Counted from the first letter of the stretch, positions 42,409 through 52,172 are shown. The stretch is DNA of 64,000 bases from an uncultured bacterium (GCA_902776645.1 CACYQT010000004.1:124001-188000), one strand, 5' to 3'. The notes: generated by a model from the letters alone, not told the origin. A program made the numbers and translations.

Positions 42409-43650
42409 ATGGAAACAACATACGATGTGATTGTGGTTGGCGGCGGTCCCGCCGGAACTGGCGCCGCATTGGCGGCGGCTGAAAACGGTGCACACGTTCT
42501 CTTGCTGGAAGGCACAGGACGTCTCGGCGGCATGGCCGTGCAGGCCCTTGTAGGGCCGTTTCTCGGCGGAATCCGCTCATCCGTCGTTCAGAAAATATTG
42601 AAGGCCATGGGCGGGCGGACGGTCGATTTTGCCCAGATGGACGTGCAATTGTACGATGTGCTGACGGCGGCCGGCGTGACGATTCTGCTCCACGCTCCCG
42701 TTGTCGATATTATCAAAGAAGAAAAGCAGGTCAAAGGCGTGGTGGTCCATGCCGCAGGCCGCAAATTGACGTTCACAGCGAAGGCTGTCATCGACGCGAC
42801 AGGCAACGGTGACGTGGCTTACATGGCTGGCGTCCCCTACGAAAGCGGCCGCGACGGTGACCATCTCCTTCAGCCCATGAGCATCATGTACATCATCAAC
42901 GGCATTGATCCGGAACGCCGTTTTCTCTGCGGTTCGGAGGAGGAAGCCCGCAGAAAAACCGTCGGCGGGCGGACATGGGAGGACATCGTGACGGAGGCCC
43001 AGCATAATGGCGAACTGCCGCCGTCGGTAGGTGTCGTGCGGTTGTATGCAGGTTCGTTGCCGAGCCGCGCCATCGTGAACGCGACACAAATCAATGGTGT
43101 TGACGGCGTGGAGCCGGTTGATCTGACAAAGGCGGAAATCGACGGCCGCCGCCAGGCCTTCCAAATCGTCGAATTCCTCCGCCGCAAGCTTCCAGGCTTC
43201 GAAAACGTCTATGCGGAACTGATGCCGAGCAGCATCGGCGTCCGCGAGACACGGCGATTCGAAGGTTGTGCACGGCTTGAAAAAGAAGATTGCATCAGAG
43301 GCGCGCAATTCCCTGACGCCGTTGTATTTGACGCGAATTTCTGCATCGACATCCACAATCCCGCCGGCAGCGGCCAGGCCGTCGGCCATGACACGACCAA
43401 GCAAGGCGAAGCGGAACACTGCCGTCCATATCAGATTCCATACGGCTGCCTGCTGCCGAAGCATGTGGACGGCCTGCTGATGGCGGGCCGTTGCATCAGC
43501 GCGAGCCATGAGGCGCATGCGTCGCTCCGCGTCATGTGCATCGGCATGGCTATTGGCGCAGGAGCAGGCGCCGCCGCCGCATGGGCGGTCTCGCACCATT
43601 GCCAGCTGCGCGACGTGGATGCGTCGCAATTGGCGGAATATCTGAAATAA
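42409..43650 (+). CDS. FAD-dependent oxidoreductase
   Basis: A 413-residue flavoprotein. The N-terminal dinucleotide-binding motif is VVGGGPAGTGAALAAAENGA, followed by GRLGGMAVQA. The C-terminal FAD-contacting segment is LLMAGRCISASHEAHASLRVM. This matches the FAD_oxidored/succinate-dehydrogenase-flavoprotein-like group often found in glycan-degrading bacteria. Substrate unknown. A GC-rich hairpin (43653-43703) follows the stop. Confidence 0.88.
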   Translation: METTYDVIVVGGGPAGTGAALAAAENGAHVLLLEGTGRLGGMAVQALVGPFLGGIRSSVVQKILKAMGGRTVDFAQMDVQLYDVLTAAGVTILLHAPVVDIIKEEKQVKGVVVHAAGRKLTFTAKAVIDATGNGDVAYMAGVPYESGRDGDHLLQPMSIMYIINGIDPERRFLCGSEEEARRKTVGGRTWEDIVTEAQHNGELPPSVGVVRLYAGSLPSRAIVNATQINGVDGVEPVDLTKAEIDGRRQAFQIVEFLRRKLPGFENVYAELMPSSIGVRETRRFEGCARLEKEDCIRGAQFPDAVVFDANFCIDIHNPAGSGQAVGHDTTKQGEAEHCRPYQIPYGCLLPKHVDGLLMAGRCISASHEAHASLRVMCIGMAIGAGAGAAAAWAVSHHCQLRDVDASQLAEYLK

Positions 43651-43652
43651 AA

Positions 43653-43703
43653 ACGGGAGGGGCGCGCTCCTGCGCGACTGGTTGCGCAAAGCGCAGCCCT
43701 CCT
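43653..43703. terminator. GC-rich hairpin between convergent genes
   Basis: GGGAGGGGCGCGCT... pairs with ...GCGCAGCCCTCC, with an inner TGCGC/GCGCA stem. The opening ACGGGAGGG also starts the recN palindromes (minus strand), so it belongs to the same style of intergenic repeats. It can act between the flavoprotein and lysozyme genes. Confidence 0.55.
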
Positions 43704-43710
43704 ATAGATT

Positions 43711-44535
43711 TTACGCCAAGTTGATGCCGTTCAAACGCGTTCCAATGGCAAGTGGCTTGTCGAGATCAAGTTGCGGATTTTCCTGACGGATCCGTTTGGA
43801 AAAAGCATCCCACGTCTCGCCTTGATTCGCACTTTTTTTCCACAAGCCCCACAGCGTATCGCCTTGACGGATTTCATAGCCACCGGCGGAGGCAACCTGC
43901 ACGGCAGGAGCAGGTTGCGCCGCAGGGGCGTTTCCACCGAACGGCGCGCGTTCGCGGTCACGACGCGCGACCAAGCCCGGCAGCACTTTTCCGCCGACTT
44001 TGCAATAGAGCGCAAGCGCATTGTAGATAGCCGCTATGTCGTTGGCCTGCAAGGCTTTTTCAAGCGTCTCCTTGTTGGCGGGAGACGGCCCGAGATTGTA
44101 GAAGAACGACGCCAAAGCGCCCTGTTGCGCAGGCGTCATGGACGCGATGTTCGGATGGCGTTTCATGACGGTTTCCATGATCGCGTCGATATGCGAATCC
44201 AGCCCTTTCAGAATCCATTCCAGCCCGACATTGCCGCCAGCCCGAACATATTCATCCTTAAGCGGTTGCGGCATCAAATCGTAGCGCATGCCGTAGCCGA
44301 GCGTCGGCTTGCCTTTCAGCATCTTCGCCCAATCGTCGTAGCTTTTGCCGCCAGGCAGCCAGACATTTTTCGTGTCGGCGTCGTCATAGACGGGAAACAA
44401 CGCCTGCTCACCGGGCTTGCATGGACCGAGAATCGTCTTAATCGCGCCAGACGCGTCCTTTACGGCACGGATGACGCCTTCGTTCTCAATCAAAAACTGC
44501 CGTGCCATTTTATGGGCTTCCGCTGAAAGAATCAT
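43711..44535 (-). CDS. GH24 phage-type lysozyme with LysM domain
   Basis: A 274-residue protein. A GH24 lysozyme/endolysin fold is indicated by ENEG near residue 17 (catalytic Glu region), PTLGYG, ALASFFYNLG and GLVARRDRERAPF. The C-terminus carries a LysM peptidoglycan-binding motif (YEIRQGDTLWGLWKKSA ... NPQLD). A Pro/Ala linker joins them. There is no signal peptide, as in phage endolysins that rely on holins, so it may be a domesticated phage gene. No other phage genes are near. Cleaves the glycan backbone of peptidoglycan. Confidence 0.85.
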   Translation of the reverse strand: MILSAEAHKMARQFLIENEGVIRAVKDASGAIKTILGPCKPGEQALFPVYDDADTKNVWLPGGKSYDDWAKMLKGKPTLGYGMRYDLMPQPLKDEYVRAGGNVGLEWILKGLDSHIDAIMETVMKRHPNIASMTPAQQGALASFFYNLGPSPANKETLEKALQANDIAAIYNALALYCKVGGKVLPGLVARRDRERAPFGGNAPAAQPAPAVQVASAGGYEIRQGDTLWGLWKKSANQGETWDAFSKRIRQENPQLDLDKPLAIGTRLNGINLA

Positions 44536-44610
44536 GAGTTTTCTCCTCTAATTATACTACTATTATTCGTTTTCTTTTTACACAAAAATTGTCTTCATGA
44601 CATTTTCGTG

Positions 44611-44784
44611 CGCGAAGCGCTTTCACAACCGCCGAGCAGACGGAGGCCAGCCCGATTCTCGAAACTAAAAGTTTAATGTAAATACACACACTTCAACGCC
44701 ATGGCCGACGTCTGCGAGGCTTTCTGTTTGTTCCGTGTCTTCTGTGGACTGAATTTTAGTGATTTTCGTGCCTTTCGTGGTTCC
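44611..44784 (+). repeat. Repeat element R1, copy C
   Basis: Third copy: GCGAAGCGC, GCCGAGCAGACGGAGGCC (left arm), TGGCCGACGTCTGCGAGGC (right arm), TTCTGTGGACTGAATTTTAG and GTGCCTTTCGTGGTTC. Same orientation as copies A and B, but here it lies upstream of a minus-strand gene and downstream of another. The arms keep both G.A/A.G positions seen in copy B. Confidence 0.87.
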
Positions 44785-44818
44785 TGTCCAACTATTTGTG
44801 GCGCAGTTCTTCGCTACT

Positions 44819-46474
44819 TTATGGATTAATCGGTTCCACCGTATAATGCTCAAACGCCTTGCGTTCCGTGCAGGTTCCGTCGTTGTCGTAGCGGAGATCC
44901 TCCAGCAGATTGCCGTCCTGATCCCACGATTTGACGTCGAAACCATTCGCATCCGCATCGACACGGAAGCAGCTCGCCTTGATGTTCAGCGAACTCGGGC
45001 CGCCGACCGTCAGCACAGGATACGTATAGGTCTTGCCGCCTTTGAACGGACGGATGGGCTGCCGCTCCGCCGCGTAGTCGTCCGTGCCCGGAATCGAACG
45101 CAGATAGCGATGGATATGGCCCGTCAGCCACATGTTCAGCTTCGAGACGGGATTCGCCCCTTCGAAATACGGATCCGTCATCTTCTGCAGCACGAATGGG
45201 ATGGTCATGCATCCGTCATAATGCGAATAGGCCGCGCCATGGCAGATGACAATGCGGCGCTTCGCGCCCGTCCATTTTTCGTCCGCCATCGCGGTGGCCA
45301 GCCATTCCGTCTCCTGCTGCCAGAACAGCTCGTCCATGTTCCATTGGCAGTACGTATGGCCGGGCGTCTTCGCTGGCTTGTCCTCCCACGAATCCAGCAG
45401 GAGGAAAGCCGTATCGCCCAAGCGGACGACATCATAGCTGGTGCCGTTGCCGCAGGCGAAATAGTCCAAGAATTGATCGCCGTAAGTTCCGCGCATCTCG
45501 TGATTTCCGCGCACATAGAGAATTGGTTTCTCCGCCGCGCCGTATTCGCAAAGCTGCGCGAACGGCCCGCCGATGACGTTTTCCGGCAGGAAACCGCTGT
45601 TCACATCGCCGGCCAGCACGAAGAAATCGCACGACTTCGCATCGGCGGCCTCCAGCATCTTGCCGAAAATCTGATGCTGTTTTTCCAGATTGAACTGCAG
45701 ATCCGCCGTGAAGAAGAAGGAATACTTTGATTTCGCAACATCCGGAACCACAAAGGAATGCGTATCACCAAGCTGCATTTCCGTGTAATGATCCGGATGG
45801 ATCACGATGATGCGGTATTCGTATTTCGCGCAAGGCTCCAGATTGGTAAGCGGAATCGCATGATACGTCCGCCGCAGGCATTGGCCCTGCCGCTGATGCC
45901 ATGTTGTCTTCCAGTCATCCGTGCCTATCTTGCGATACTGGATGGCCGCGCCAAGCGGATTCGCGCACGTGAAGGCGACGGTCATCGTGCCGACATCCGG
46001 ATTGGACAGCCACGGCCCATGTGTCAGTTCAGGCTCCGGCGGCGGCTCCTGCGACACGCCGCCGCAGGTGAAATACCAGCTGTCCTGCCCGCGCTTCACA
46101 TGGAACGCCAGAAGATGGCTGCCCGCTTTCACATGGAAGAACACACGGTGGTTGCTCGGGAAGATGTATGAATAGCCGTTGCCGGACTCCCATGTATCGA
46201 GAATCACGTCGCCGTCGCAATAGACCTTCATCCGCCAGTCGCAGCCCATGCCGATCATGACGGTGCCTTCCATTTCCGTCGCAAAGTCGCAGTAGAGAAC
46301 GGCTTCCGACTCGTTTGGGACGGGCGGCGTGTCGCACAGCCTGTCCAGATTGATGCATGCGTCCAGATGGAAGTTGCGCCCTTCCTGGCGGCAGTTCTGC
46401 CAGCCTTCTTTCGGAGCTCCTTGAATGAACGTCCAATTGTGGATCCACGATGAAAACGGTATCAGTTTTTCCAT
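44819..46474 (-). CDS. Calcineurin-like metallophosphoesterase with N-terminal accessory domains
   Basis: A 551-residue protein. Residues 1-145 form a beta-rich domain, and residues 146-265 a fibronectin/purple-acid-phosphatase-type N-terminal domain (HGPWLSNPDVGTMTVAF). The phosphoesterase core follows with TADLQ, LAGDVNSG, VRGNHEMRG, VICHGA and TGHIHRY. The first metal motif is DLQ rather than DxH, similar to the purple acid phosphatase form. No signal peptide is visible (MEKLIPFSSWIHN). It follows the 1446-residue gene on the same strand, separated by the composite repeat module. Substrate unknown. Confidence 0.85.
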   Translation of the reverse strand: MEKLIPFSSWIHNWTFIQGAPKEGWQNCRQEGRNFHLDACINLDRLCDTPPVPNESEAVLYCDFATEMEGTVMIGMGCDWRMKVYCDGDVILDTWESGNGYSYIFPSNHRVFFHVKAGSHLLAFHVKRGQDSWYFTCGGVSQEPPPEPELTHGPWLSNPDVGTMTVAFTCANPLGAAIQYRKIGTDDWKTTWHQRQGQCLRRTYHAIPLTNLEPCAKYEYRIIVIHPDHYTEMQLGDTHSFVVPDVAKSKYSFFFTADLQFNLEKQHQIFGKMLEAADAKSCDFFVLAGDVNSGFLPENVIGGPFAQLCEYGAAEKPILYVRGNHEMRGTYGDQFLDYFACGNGTSYDVVRLGDTAFLLLDSWEDKPAKTPGHTYCQWNMDELFWQQETEWLATAMADEKWTGAKRRIVICHGAAYSHYDGCMTIPFVLQKMTDPYFEGANPVSKLNMWLTGHIHRYLRSIPGTDDYAAERQPIRPFKGGKTYTYPVLTVGGPSSLNIKASCFRVDADANGFDVKSWDQDGNLLEDLRYDNDGTCTERKAFEHYTVEPINP

Positions 46475-46475
46475 A

Positions 46476-46662
46476 GTGATTAGTGGTTAGTGGTTAGTGA
46501 TTAGCTGCTTCGCAGAGCTGAAAGCTGAAAGCTAAAAGCTGAAAGCAAGATGCAAGTGGTTAATGGTTAATTTCGCCTAATGTCTTATCGTCTAATGTCT
46601 TCTGTGCTCGTCTCACGTCTCGCGTCTCATGTCAAACCGCGCAATGGCGGTGCCATTGCGCC
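46476..46662. repeat. Composite intergenic repeat module, copy 2 (inverted)
   Basis: Read on the minus strand this has the same phrases in the same order as 7940-8102: hairpin GCGCAATGGC-ACC-GCCATTGCGC (perfect 10-bp stem, 46639-46661), GTTTGACATGAGACG, GACATTAGACGATAAG, CTTTTAGCTTTCAGC, CTCTGCGAAGCAGC, CTAACCACTAA. It separates the 1446-residue gene from the phosphoesterase. The perfect stem lies 11 bp after the former gene's stop and may terminate it. Confidence 0.85.
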
Positions 46663-46672
46663 CTCATGATTT

Positions 46673-49600
46673 TCAGAAACAGAGCAGCACGGCGATGCGT
46701 TCTTCGAACGGGACTTTCACGCCTTCCGAATACGCCCAGCCGGCCGGCTGCGAATAGATGGCCCTCGATATGAGGCTCGTCACCTTCCGTCCGTCGGCCA
46801 ACGTCAATTCGAGGTGGAAGTCCTTTACTTTGAAGAAGTCTTCGCCCGGATTGTCCAGCTCAAAACGATTTGTCTTTTTCAGCGTGGCGATGACTTCAGG
46901 CGGAATCTCGACGGACATGAAATCCGACCAGACATTGTCGCGTTCGTTGCCGCTTGCGGAAATCATCTGTCCCACCTTCTTCCCGTTGATCCATGCGTAG
47001 GATGTATACCCGCCATTGCTGTCCAAACCCTGTCCGCGATATTTCAGGACGGCTTTGACCGCGCCGCGCAAATCCGCTTCCGCCAGCCCTGCGACATAAT
47101 CCGGAAGAGCTTCGAAATCATATCGTTCCGACACACCATCCAGTTTCGTGATAATCCGCGGCTGCGGCCGTTCCAGATGAATGTCCGCCCAGCAGGCCCA
47201 GTCGCCCGCCGTATCACGCGCCTCGCCGATGTCGGAGATCAGTTTCAGCGTGACTTTCTTTCCCGCCCATGGCGTCAGATCCGCCTCGATCGGCTCCCAC
47301 ACATGCTTCGTGATCGGATGCTGCGCAAGCAGCATCTCATGGCCGTCATAGATGATCGCGACCTGGAAGCGGATGCCGTCGCCAAAATCCGAACCGTCTC
47401 TTTTTCCGACCATTGCGCGGAAGAAGACAGGCTCCTTCGGCAACGTGATGTCATGCGTCGTGAACGTGTTGCCGTGGACGCCGCCCCACCATGGCGGATG
47501 CATGAAAATGGACGGCTTCACAATGCCGTCGCATGCGCAGTCCGTCACCTCCGCCCGCGCGTGGACGACTCCGCCATCCGTCATTTCCGGATGGCCATCG
47601 ACGGTGAAACCGAACTGGAAGGTCTTGAAGAAATCATCCCGCAGGATGTCGGGCCCTTGCGAATAGAGCAGGCCGCCTTTCCATGACTGGCGGCATTTTC
47701 CGCTCGTCAGCTCCAATTGCAACGGCAGGACGCCGTCCGTCTGCGGCTCAGGCAGGGCGAAAGCGCAGACGGTCTTGCCGTCGCCGGGCAGCAAGACCGT
47801 CGTGGAGGCGCCGTTCAATGCGCAGTCAAGCTTCAACGGCTCGTTCGCGTTGTTGAAAATCGTGCATTCCAAGACGCGTTCGTCTTTCGACAACGCGACG
47901 GATATATGCGTCATCTCACGAATCATGAAGCAGATGGACTCGCCGCCGTGATGATACCACACGCATTCGCCGGGCTTGCCCGTTATGGTGACCGTGACGT
48001 CGCCATCCGGCGTGTGGACGATGACATCGCTGCCGGATACGACTTCGTACTGCTCGGACGTCAGTTTGCTCTCACGCGTGGGCACATGGCGGTCAATCTT
48101 GTAGCTCACGGCGTTCTCCACAGGCAAGACGTACAGAAGCCCGCGGCAGCGGACCGTCTTCGCGTCGCCAAGCTCCGTGCCGTCATGCGCGATCGCCTTG
48201 GCGCCGCCGCCTTCGACGGCGAAACCGCAGCAGGACGTCCCCCACGGGATGATCTCATAATGATCCGCGTCATCGACACGGCAGACGGCGGCACCCGCTC
48301 CGGACGCCTTCGGGAAACGCTGCGCGCCTCTGTCGCGGCCGTCGATGTAGATGTAGTCCGGAGTTTCCGCGTAATCGACGCGCTGCCCGCGACGCGCCCC
48401 GCTGAAGACATGGATCATGCCGTCATCCGTCCAGCCTTCGAAACCGTTGGGCGGCAGGATGATGTCACGTCCAAGATGCTTGACGCGCATTTCCTCCGTC
48501 TTGCTGCCGTTCACGACAACGTGCGTGCCGTTGTCGTAGTCCACCACCAGTTGCGACCGTTTGTAGCACTGGTTGACCAACGCCTCGGATGTCGGCCACA
48601 ACCGCCCGCGCGAATCCGCGTAGCGGATGCTCGCCACGGAGGCCTGCGTGTAGCGGGCCGCCAGCTGCTGGACAAGGAAGTAGCTCCGCATTGTCATCCG
48701 CATGCCGCCTTCGCCGACCAGGAAACCCGGATGGCCGAAAGCGACCGTCGCCGCCAGGAAGCGGTCGATGCACATCTCCAGTTCATCCGGCGTGCGGCCG
48801 AACGGCTTGCCTTCCTCATAGAACATGGCGGGGCTGCCGATGCCGAAATTGCACTCCTGGTCATGGATTTTGTTCAGATCGAAATCAACGAGCCACGGGC
48901 GGTCCGGCAGGCGGTAAGTGCGGTCCTGCGCGTAATTTCCGTCCGTCAAGCCGCTGTAGAAGCAGAAATGCGGCCCTTCGGAATAGACAGGCCCGTTCCA
49001 GGCCTTCTTCTGCATGAGCATGATTTCGCCGAAAGCGTAGAAGACCTGCGCGAAGGTTCCCGCACCGGGCACGCGATAGTCGTAATCACAACGGCTCCAC
49101 GGCGTGACGGATGTATGGACGTCGCAGTACGCCGTGCTGAAATGGAACTTGTTCTGAATGATCGGCGGCAGTTTTTCGGCGTATTCCACTGCGCGCAAAG
49201 GCTTTGGCGCATAGCAACGCCGCCAGGCGTGCATCAGCTGGTTTCTTGAATCGCGCGCCACCATGTCCGTGCTCCAGTATTCGTTCACAGGAGCGAAATC
49301 CGTGAAGTTGTTGTACGGACCGTAGACGAAGCCGAGCGTGTCCTGCATATAGCGCGCATAGTCGTACTGCCCTTCGTCGCCGCCCTTTCCGGGCGCGGGA
49401 CGCGTACGGAACGTAAAGCTCTCCTCACCGTCGCGCCAGCCCGTTTCGTGGTCGGTGATGATGCAGTGGCGCATGCCGTGCCGCCAGATGTTGTACCAGT
49501 ATTTCTTGTCTGATTCGCGGTTGCCCGCGCCATAGGCCCGCCACACGCCCGTGCCCGTCACATGCTTCCACGGCGACTTCGGGTTCGGGATGTTCGGCAG

Positions 49601-51013
49601 CGTCTCTTCGAAGACAGGCGAAATCGTGACGAAGAACCGTTCATAGACATCGTTCCGCTTGCCGTCCGTCTTCGGAATGTATTCCACGTAACCGTTGAAC
49701 TGGACAGTCTTGCGTGGATCTCCCGCGCCGCGCGGACGGCTGCCGTTGGACAGATACCAGTCCGTATGGCCGCTTAAAAACAACGGCGTGGCGCCGCTCT
49801 GCGCAAGCACGACGGCCGGGCGGCCGCTCGCGTAGTCATAGTACGGTATTTCGATCTTTTCGGTGAACGAAAGCCCTTTGACGCTGCCGTAGGATACGAC
49901 GCCCACGAGATTGCTTTCGTTCTTCGCCATCGTATCGACCACCAGCGTCTTGCCGCGCAGCGTGAACGTGTAGAGCACTTCGAAGCTGTCGTCGCCGTGG
50001 AACAGTTTCCACGCGGCGGAAAAGCCTTTCGGCGTCGTCTTTGAAAAATGGCCGCCGAGGAACTCCGCCTTGTCCGGCTTGAATCCTTCGCCGCTGCCGA
50101 AACGCGCCCCGCCGTCGGCCAATGGCTGGAATGACGGGCCGTCGTTCCACTGCGCCGTCAAATCGCCCCATGTGCCAGTCTGCGGCTCGTAGCGGATGGT
50201 CAGCTTGCCATCCTTTCCTTCATAGCGCATAATGGCCCCCTGCCCTTTTTTCGACATGGAATTGGAGGATCCGTCGGCCGCGCTGTCCGGCAGGATCGTG
50301 TCCTCCCGCGTCGGGAACGGCAGACGGCCTTCGCCCGTGTTGATGCCCGCATCCTGTCCGGGGAAGAGGTCGATGCCGCGTTTGGCCCGTGGCGCAAAAA
50401 ACAGCGGCGCAAAGTCTTCCTTGTACAGGCAGAGGCTGTCGAAATACAGCGTCCGTTCATCCGTCGTGCGGCAGTTGGCGATTTTGATTCCGCTGAAAAC
50501 CGTTCCGGGCTGATGGAGCAGCTTCTGCTGTTCATCCGTCAAACGGATGTGGCAGAGGAACCATTCATCCCATTTGACATGGACAAGATGAACCGCCTGC
50601 TCCTTGCCGTCCGGCGTCTTGAAGAGTATTTGAAGTTCCGCGCGCCCAGCGGTCTGGGCGTCATGGCGGAAGGCGAATTTATGGCCGTATGCCCACAGGC
50701 TGATGGCGTCGAAATCCGCCGGAACGGGAAGCGGCTGCGGAGGCCGCAAAATGAACGACGCCCCGCCCTTCGCGCCTTTGTAGCTGAATTTCAGCACGTA
50801 GTCGCCGAACATCTGCTGTTCGCGGGAGCGTTCCGCAATCGCCTCGCCGTTCGTCGCCTCCATTGTCCAGACATCGTTCCGCTCGAAATCCACCAACGGG
50901 CGATGGTCGTCCTCCGTCCGTCCCGCCCAGTCCATTTCATACGGCCGTTTGCCGACCGCCTGCCCATAGACCAATCCCATCAACAGAAGCAAACTCAACA
51001 GGGCTTTCTTCAT
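46673..51013 (-). CDS. 1446-residue exported protein, probable unclassified glycoside hydrolase
   Basis: Residues 1-17 are an export signal (MKKALLSLLLLMGLVYG). Residues 60-200 form a jelly-roll carbohydrate-binding-like domain. A beta-rich region (200-480) precedes a probable TIM barrel (480-860) that includes CIITDHETGWRDGEE, YCDVHTSVTPWSRCDYD (Asp631) and GPVYSEGPHF (Glu679). The Asp/Glu pair about 48 residues apart, on barrel-type strands, resembles the nucleophile and acid/base of GH101-like enzymes. C-terminal beta domains (900-1446) follow. It lies between an oxidoreductase and a phosphoesterase on the same strand, likely one operon. I cannot assign a GH family. Confidence 0.75.
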   Translation of the reverse strand: MKKALLSLLLLMGLVYGQAVGKRPYEMDWAGRTEDDHRPLVDFERNDVWTMEATNGEAIAERSREQQMFGDYVLKFSYKGAKGGASFILRPPQPLPVPADFDAISLWAYGHKFAFRHDAQTAGRAELQILFKTPDGKEQAVHLVHVKWDEWFLCHIRLTDEQQKLLHQPGTVFSGIKIANCRTTDERTLYFDSLCLYKEDFAPLFFAPRAKRGIDLFPGQDAGINTGEGRLPFPTREDTILPDSAADGSSNSMSKKGQGAIMRYEGKDGKLTIRYEPQTGTWGDLTAQWNDGPSFQPLADGGARFGSGEGFKPDKAEFLGGHFSKTTPKGFSAAWKLFHGDDSFEVLYTFTLRGKTLVVDTMAKNESNLVGVVSYGSVKGLSFTEKIEIPYYDYASGRPAVVLAQSGATPLFLSGHTDWYLSNGSRPRGAGDPRKTVQFNGYVEYIPKTDGKRNDVYERFFVTISPVFEETLPNIPNPKSPWKHVTGTGVWRAYGAGNRESDKKYWYNIWRHGMRHCIITDHETGWRDGEESFTFRTRPAPGKGGDEGQYDYARYMQDTLGFVYGPYNNFTDFAPVNEYWSTDMVARDSRNQLMHAWRRCYAPKPLRAVEYAEKLPPIIQNKFHFSTAYCDVHTSVTPWSRCDYDYRVPGAGTFAQVFYAFGEIMLMQKKAWNGPVYSEGPHFCFYSGLTDGNYAQDRTYRLPDRPWLVDFDLNKIHDQECNFGIGSPAMFYEEGKPFGRTPDELEMCIDRFLAATVAFGHPGFLVGEGGMRMTMRSYFLVQQLAARYTQASVASIRYADSRGRLWPTSEALVNQCYKRSQLVVDYDNGTHVVVNGSKTEEMRVKHLGRDIILPPNGFEGWTDDGMIHVFSGARRGQRVDYAETPDYIYIDGRDRGAQRFPKASGAGAAVCRVDDADHYEIIPWGTSCCGFAVEGGGAKAIAHDGTELGDAKTVRCRGLLYVLPVENAVSYKIDRHVPTRESKLTSEQYEVVSGSDVIVHTPDGDVTVTITGKPGECVWYHHGGESICFMIREMTHISVALSKDERVLECTIFNNANEPLKLDCALNGASTTVLLPGDGKTVCAFALPEPQTDGVLPLQLELTSGKCRQSWKGGLLYSQGPDILRDDFFKTFQFGFTVDGHPEMTDGGVVHARAEVTDCACDGIVKPSIFMHPPWWGGVHGNTFTTHDITLPKEPVFFRAMVGKRDGSDFGDGIRFQVAIIYDGHEMLLAQHPITKHVWEPIEADLTPWAGKKVTLKLISDIGEARDTAGDWACWADIHLERPQPRIITKLDGVSERYDFEALPDYVAGLAEADLRGAVKAVLKYRGQGLDSNGGYTSYAWINGKKVGQMISASGNERDNVWSDFMSVEIPPEVIATLKKTNRFELDNPGEDFFKVKDFHLELTLADGRKVTSLISRAIYSQPAGWAYSEGVKVPFEERIAVLLCF

Positions 51014-51047
51014 GGTTTGTGTTCCTTTATTTACTATCTTTCATGGT

Positions 51048-51137
51048 TTGGGACAACTGGGACAACTGGGACATGAACGATCGTCCCATAAGTCCCAGAT
51101 GTCCCAGATGTCCCAGATATCCCAGATGTCCCAGATA
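51048..51137. repeat. TGGGACAAC and TCCCAGATG arrays
   Basis: Three TGGGACAAC-like units are followed, after CATGAACGATCG, by about six units of TCCCAGATGT/TCCCAGATAT. The two arrays are inverted with respect to each other (TGGGA/TCCCA), so they can pair. Similar words occur at 11785-11855. It lies between two minus-strand genes. Confidence 0.8.
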
Positions 51138-51146
51138 TCAAACAAT

Positions 51147-52172
51147 TTAAGCCAACGGCAAAGAAATGCGGCGGCCTTCGCGGTCCGAAATGAGCCCCGC
51201 CTCCAGAATCTCCTGCGCGTCGCGGGAGACCTGCGCGTTGCACATGCCGTCGGGCTCCACGCCGTTCTCAAGGCAGTAGACGAAATTCCACGCCGCGTTC
51301 TTGTATTGCGGAGGCAACGTGTCCAACGGCACTTCCGTTAGCGGCTTCGATGGATCCACCGACATCAGCACCTTGCCGGAATCCGTGATGACCTTCCCCT
51401 TCGATCCATGGAAAACCGCGTCGTGGTAGCCTGGAATCTCGCACCAGCTGGCTTCCGCACGGGCCACCGCGTTGTCGTAGAAGCAGACGACCATGCCGTT
51501 GTCGTCGCTGTCCGCCGGCAGGTAGTCCTTCACAAGCGTCTGCCGCCAGCCCATGACCGACTTCGGCATGCCGAACAGCAGGCGGATGATATCCGCCCCG
51601 TAGCAGCAGTAGTCCATGTAGGCGCCCGCGCCGTTCAGCTCAGGCGTGTAGAGCCATTTCCAGAAATGCTCTTCGCAACCGATTTCCTTCGGGCCGCGAT
51701 GGGCCATGTGGATCCGTGCGTCATACAGCTGGCCGATGGCCCCTTCGCGAACAAGGCGGAAGGCCGTCTGCGCCGCCGGCGACCAATTGGTCGCCCAGTT
51801 GACGAACAGCGTCACGCCGTTGTCTTTCGCCGCCTTCAGGATGCGGTCCGCCTGCGCCAATGTCGCGGAAATCGGTTTCTCGATGCAGATGTTCACTTTG
51901 TGCGCCGCCGCGACTTCCGCGATGTCCGCCGTCCGGCTGTTCTCGCTCGTGATGACGACGATGTCCAGCGGCTCCTTGTCGAACATCTCATGCCAATCCG
52001 TGTATTCGCGGATGCCCGGAATCACACCGCGCATGCGAGTCCGCAGCCCTTCGTCTGTTTCACCGACGGCAACTACTTGGCATTGCGGATGTTCCGCAAA
52101 ATTCCGGCAGAGGCTCCAGATGTGGTCGTGCACGAGGCTCGCGATTCCGACTTTGTAGATCTTGTCCGACAT
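51147..52172 (-). CDS. Gfo/Idh/MocA family oxidoreductase
   Basis: A 341-residue NAD(P)-dependent dehydrogenase. The N-terminal Rossmann domain is YKVGIASLVHDHIWSLC, with an atypical glycine pattern. ICIEKPISATLAQAD carries the EKP motif with the catalytic Lys. The C-terminal domain has the GAGAYMDYCCYGADIIRLLFG signature with the usual Asp/His-like positions. Likely oxidises a sugar. It is the first gene of a minus-strand series leading into the 1446-residue hydrolase candidate. An AT-rich gap (52173-52399) with TATATTATAATAT separates it from the divergent AlbA_2 gene. Confidence 0.9.
   Translation of the reverse strand: MSDKIYKVGIASLVHDHIWSLCRNFAEHPQCQVVAVGETDEGLRTRMRGVIPGIREYTDWHEMFDKEPLDIVVITSENSRTADIAEVAAAHKVNICIEKPISATLAQADRILKAAKDNGVTLFVNWATNWSPAAQTAFRLVREGAIGQLYDARIHMAHRGPKEIGCEEHFWKWLYTPELNGAGAYMDYCCYGADIIRLLFGMPKSVMGWRQTLVKDYLPADSDDNGMVVCFYDNAVARAEASWCEIPGYHDAVFHGSKGKVITDSGKVLMSVDPSKPLTEVPLDTLPPQYKNAAWNFVYCLENGVEPDGMCNAQVSRDAQEILEAGLISDREGRRISLPLA

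Noticed and set aside
43711-44535. Prophage indicated by the GH24 lysozyme
   Set aside because: No holin, capsid, tail, integrase or terminase gene is present on either side.
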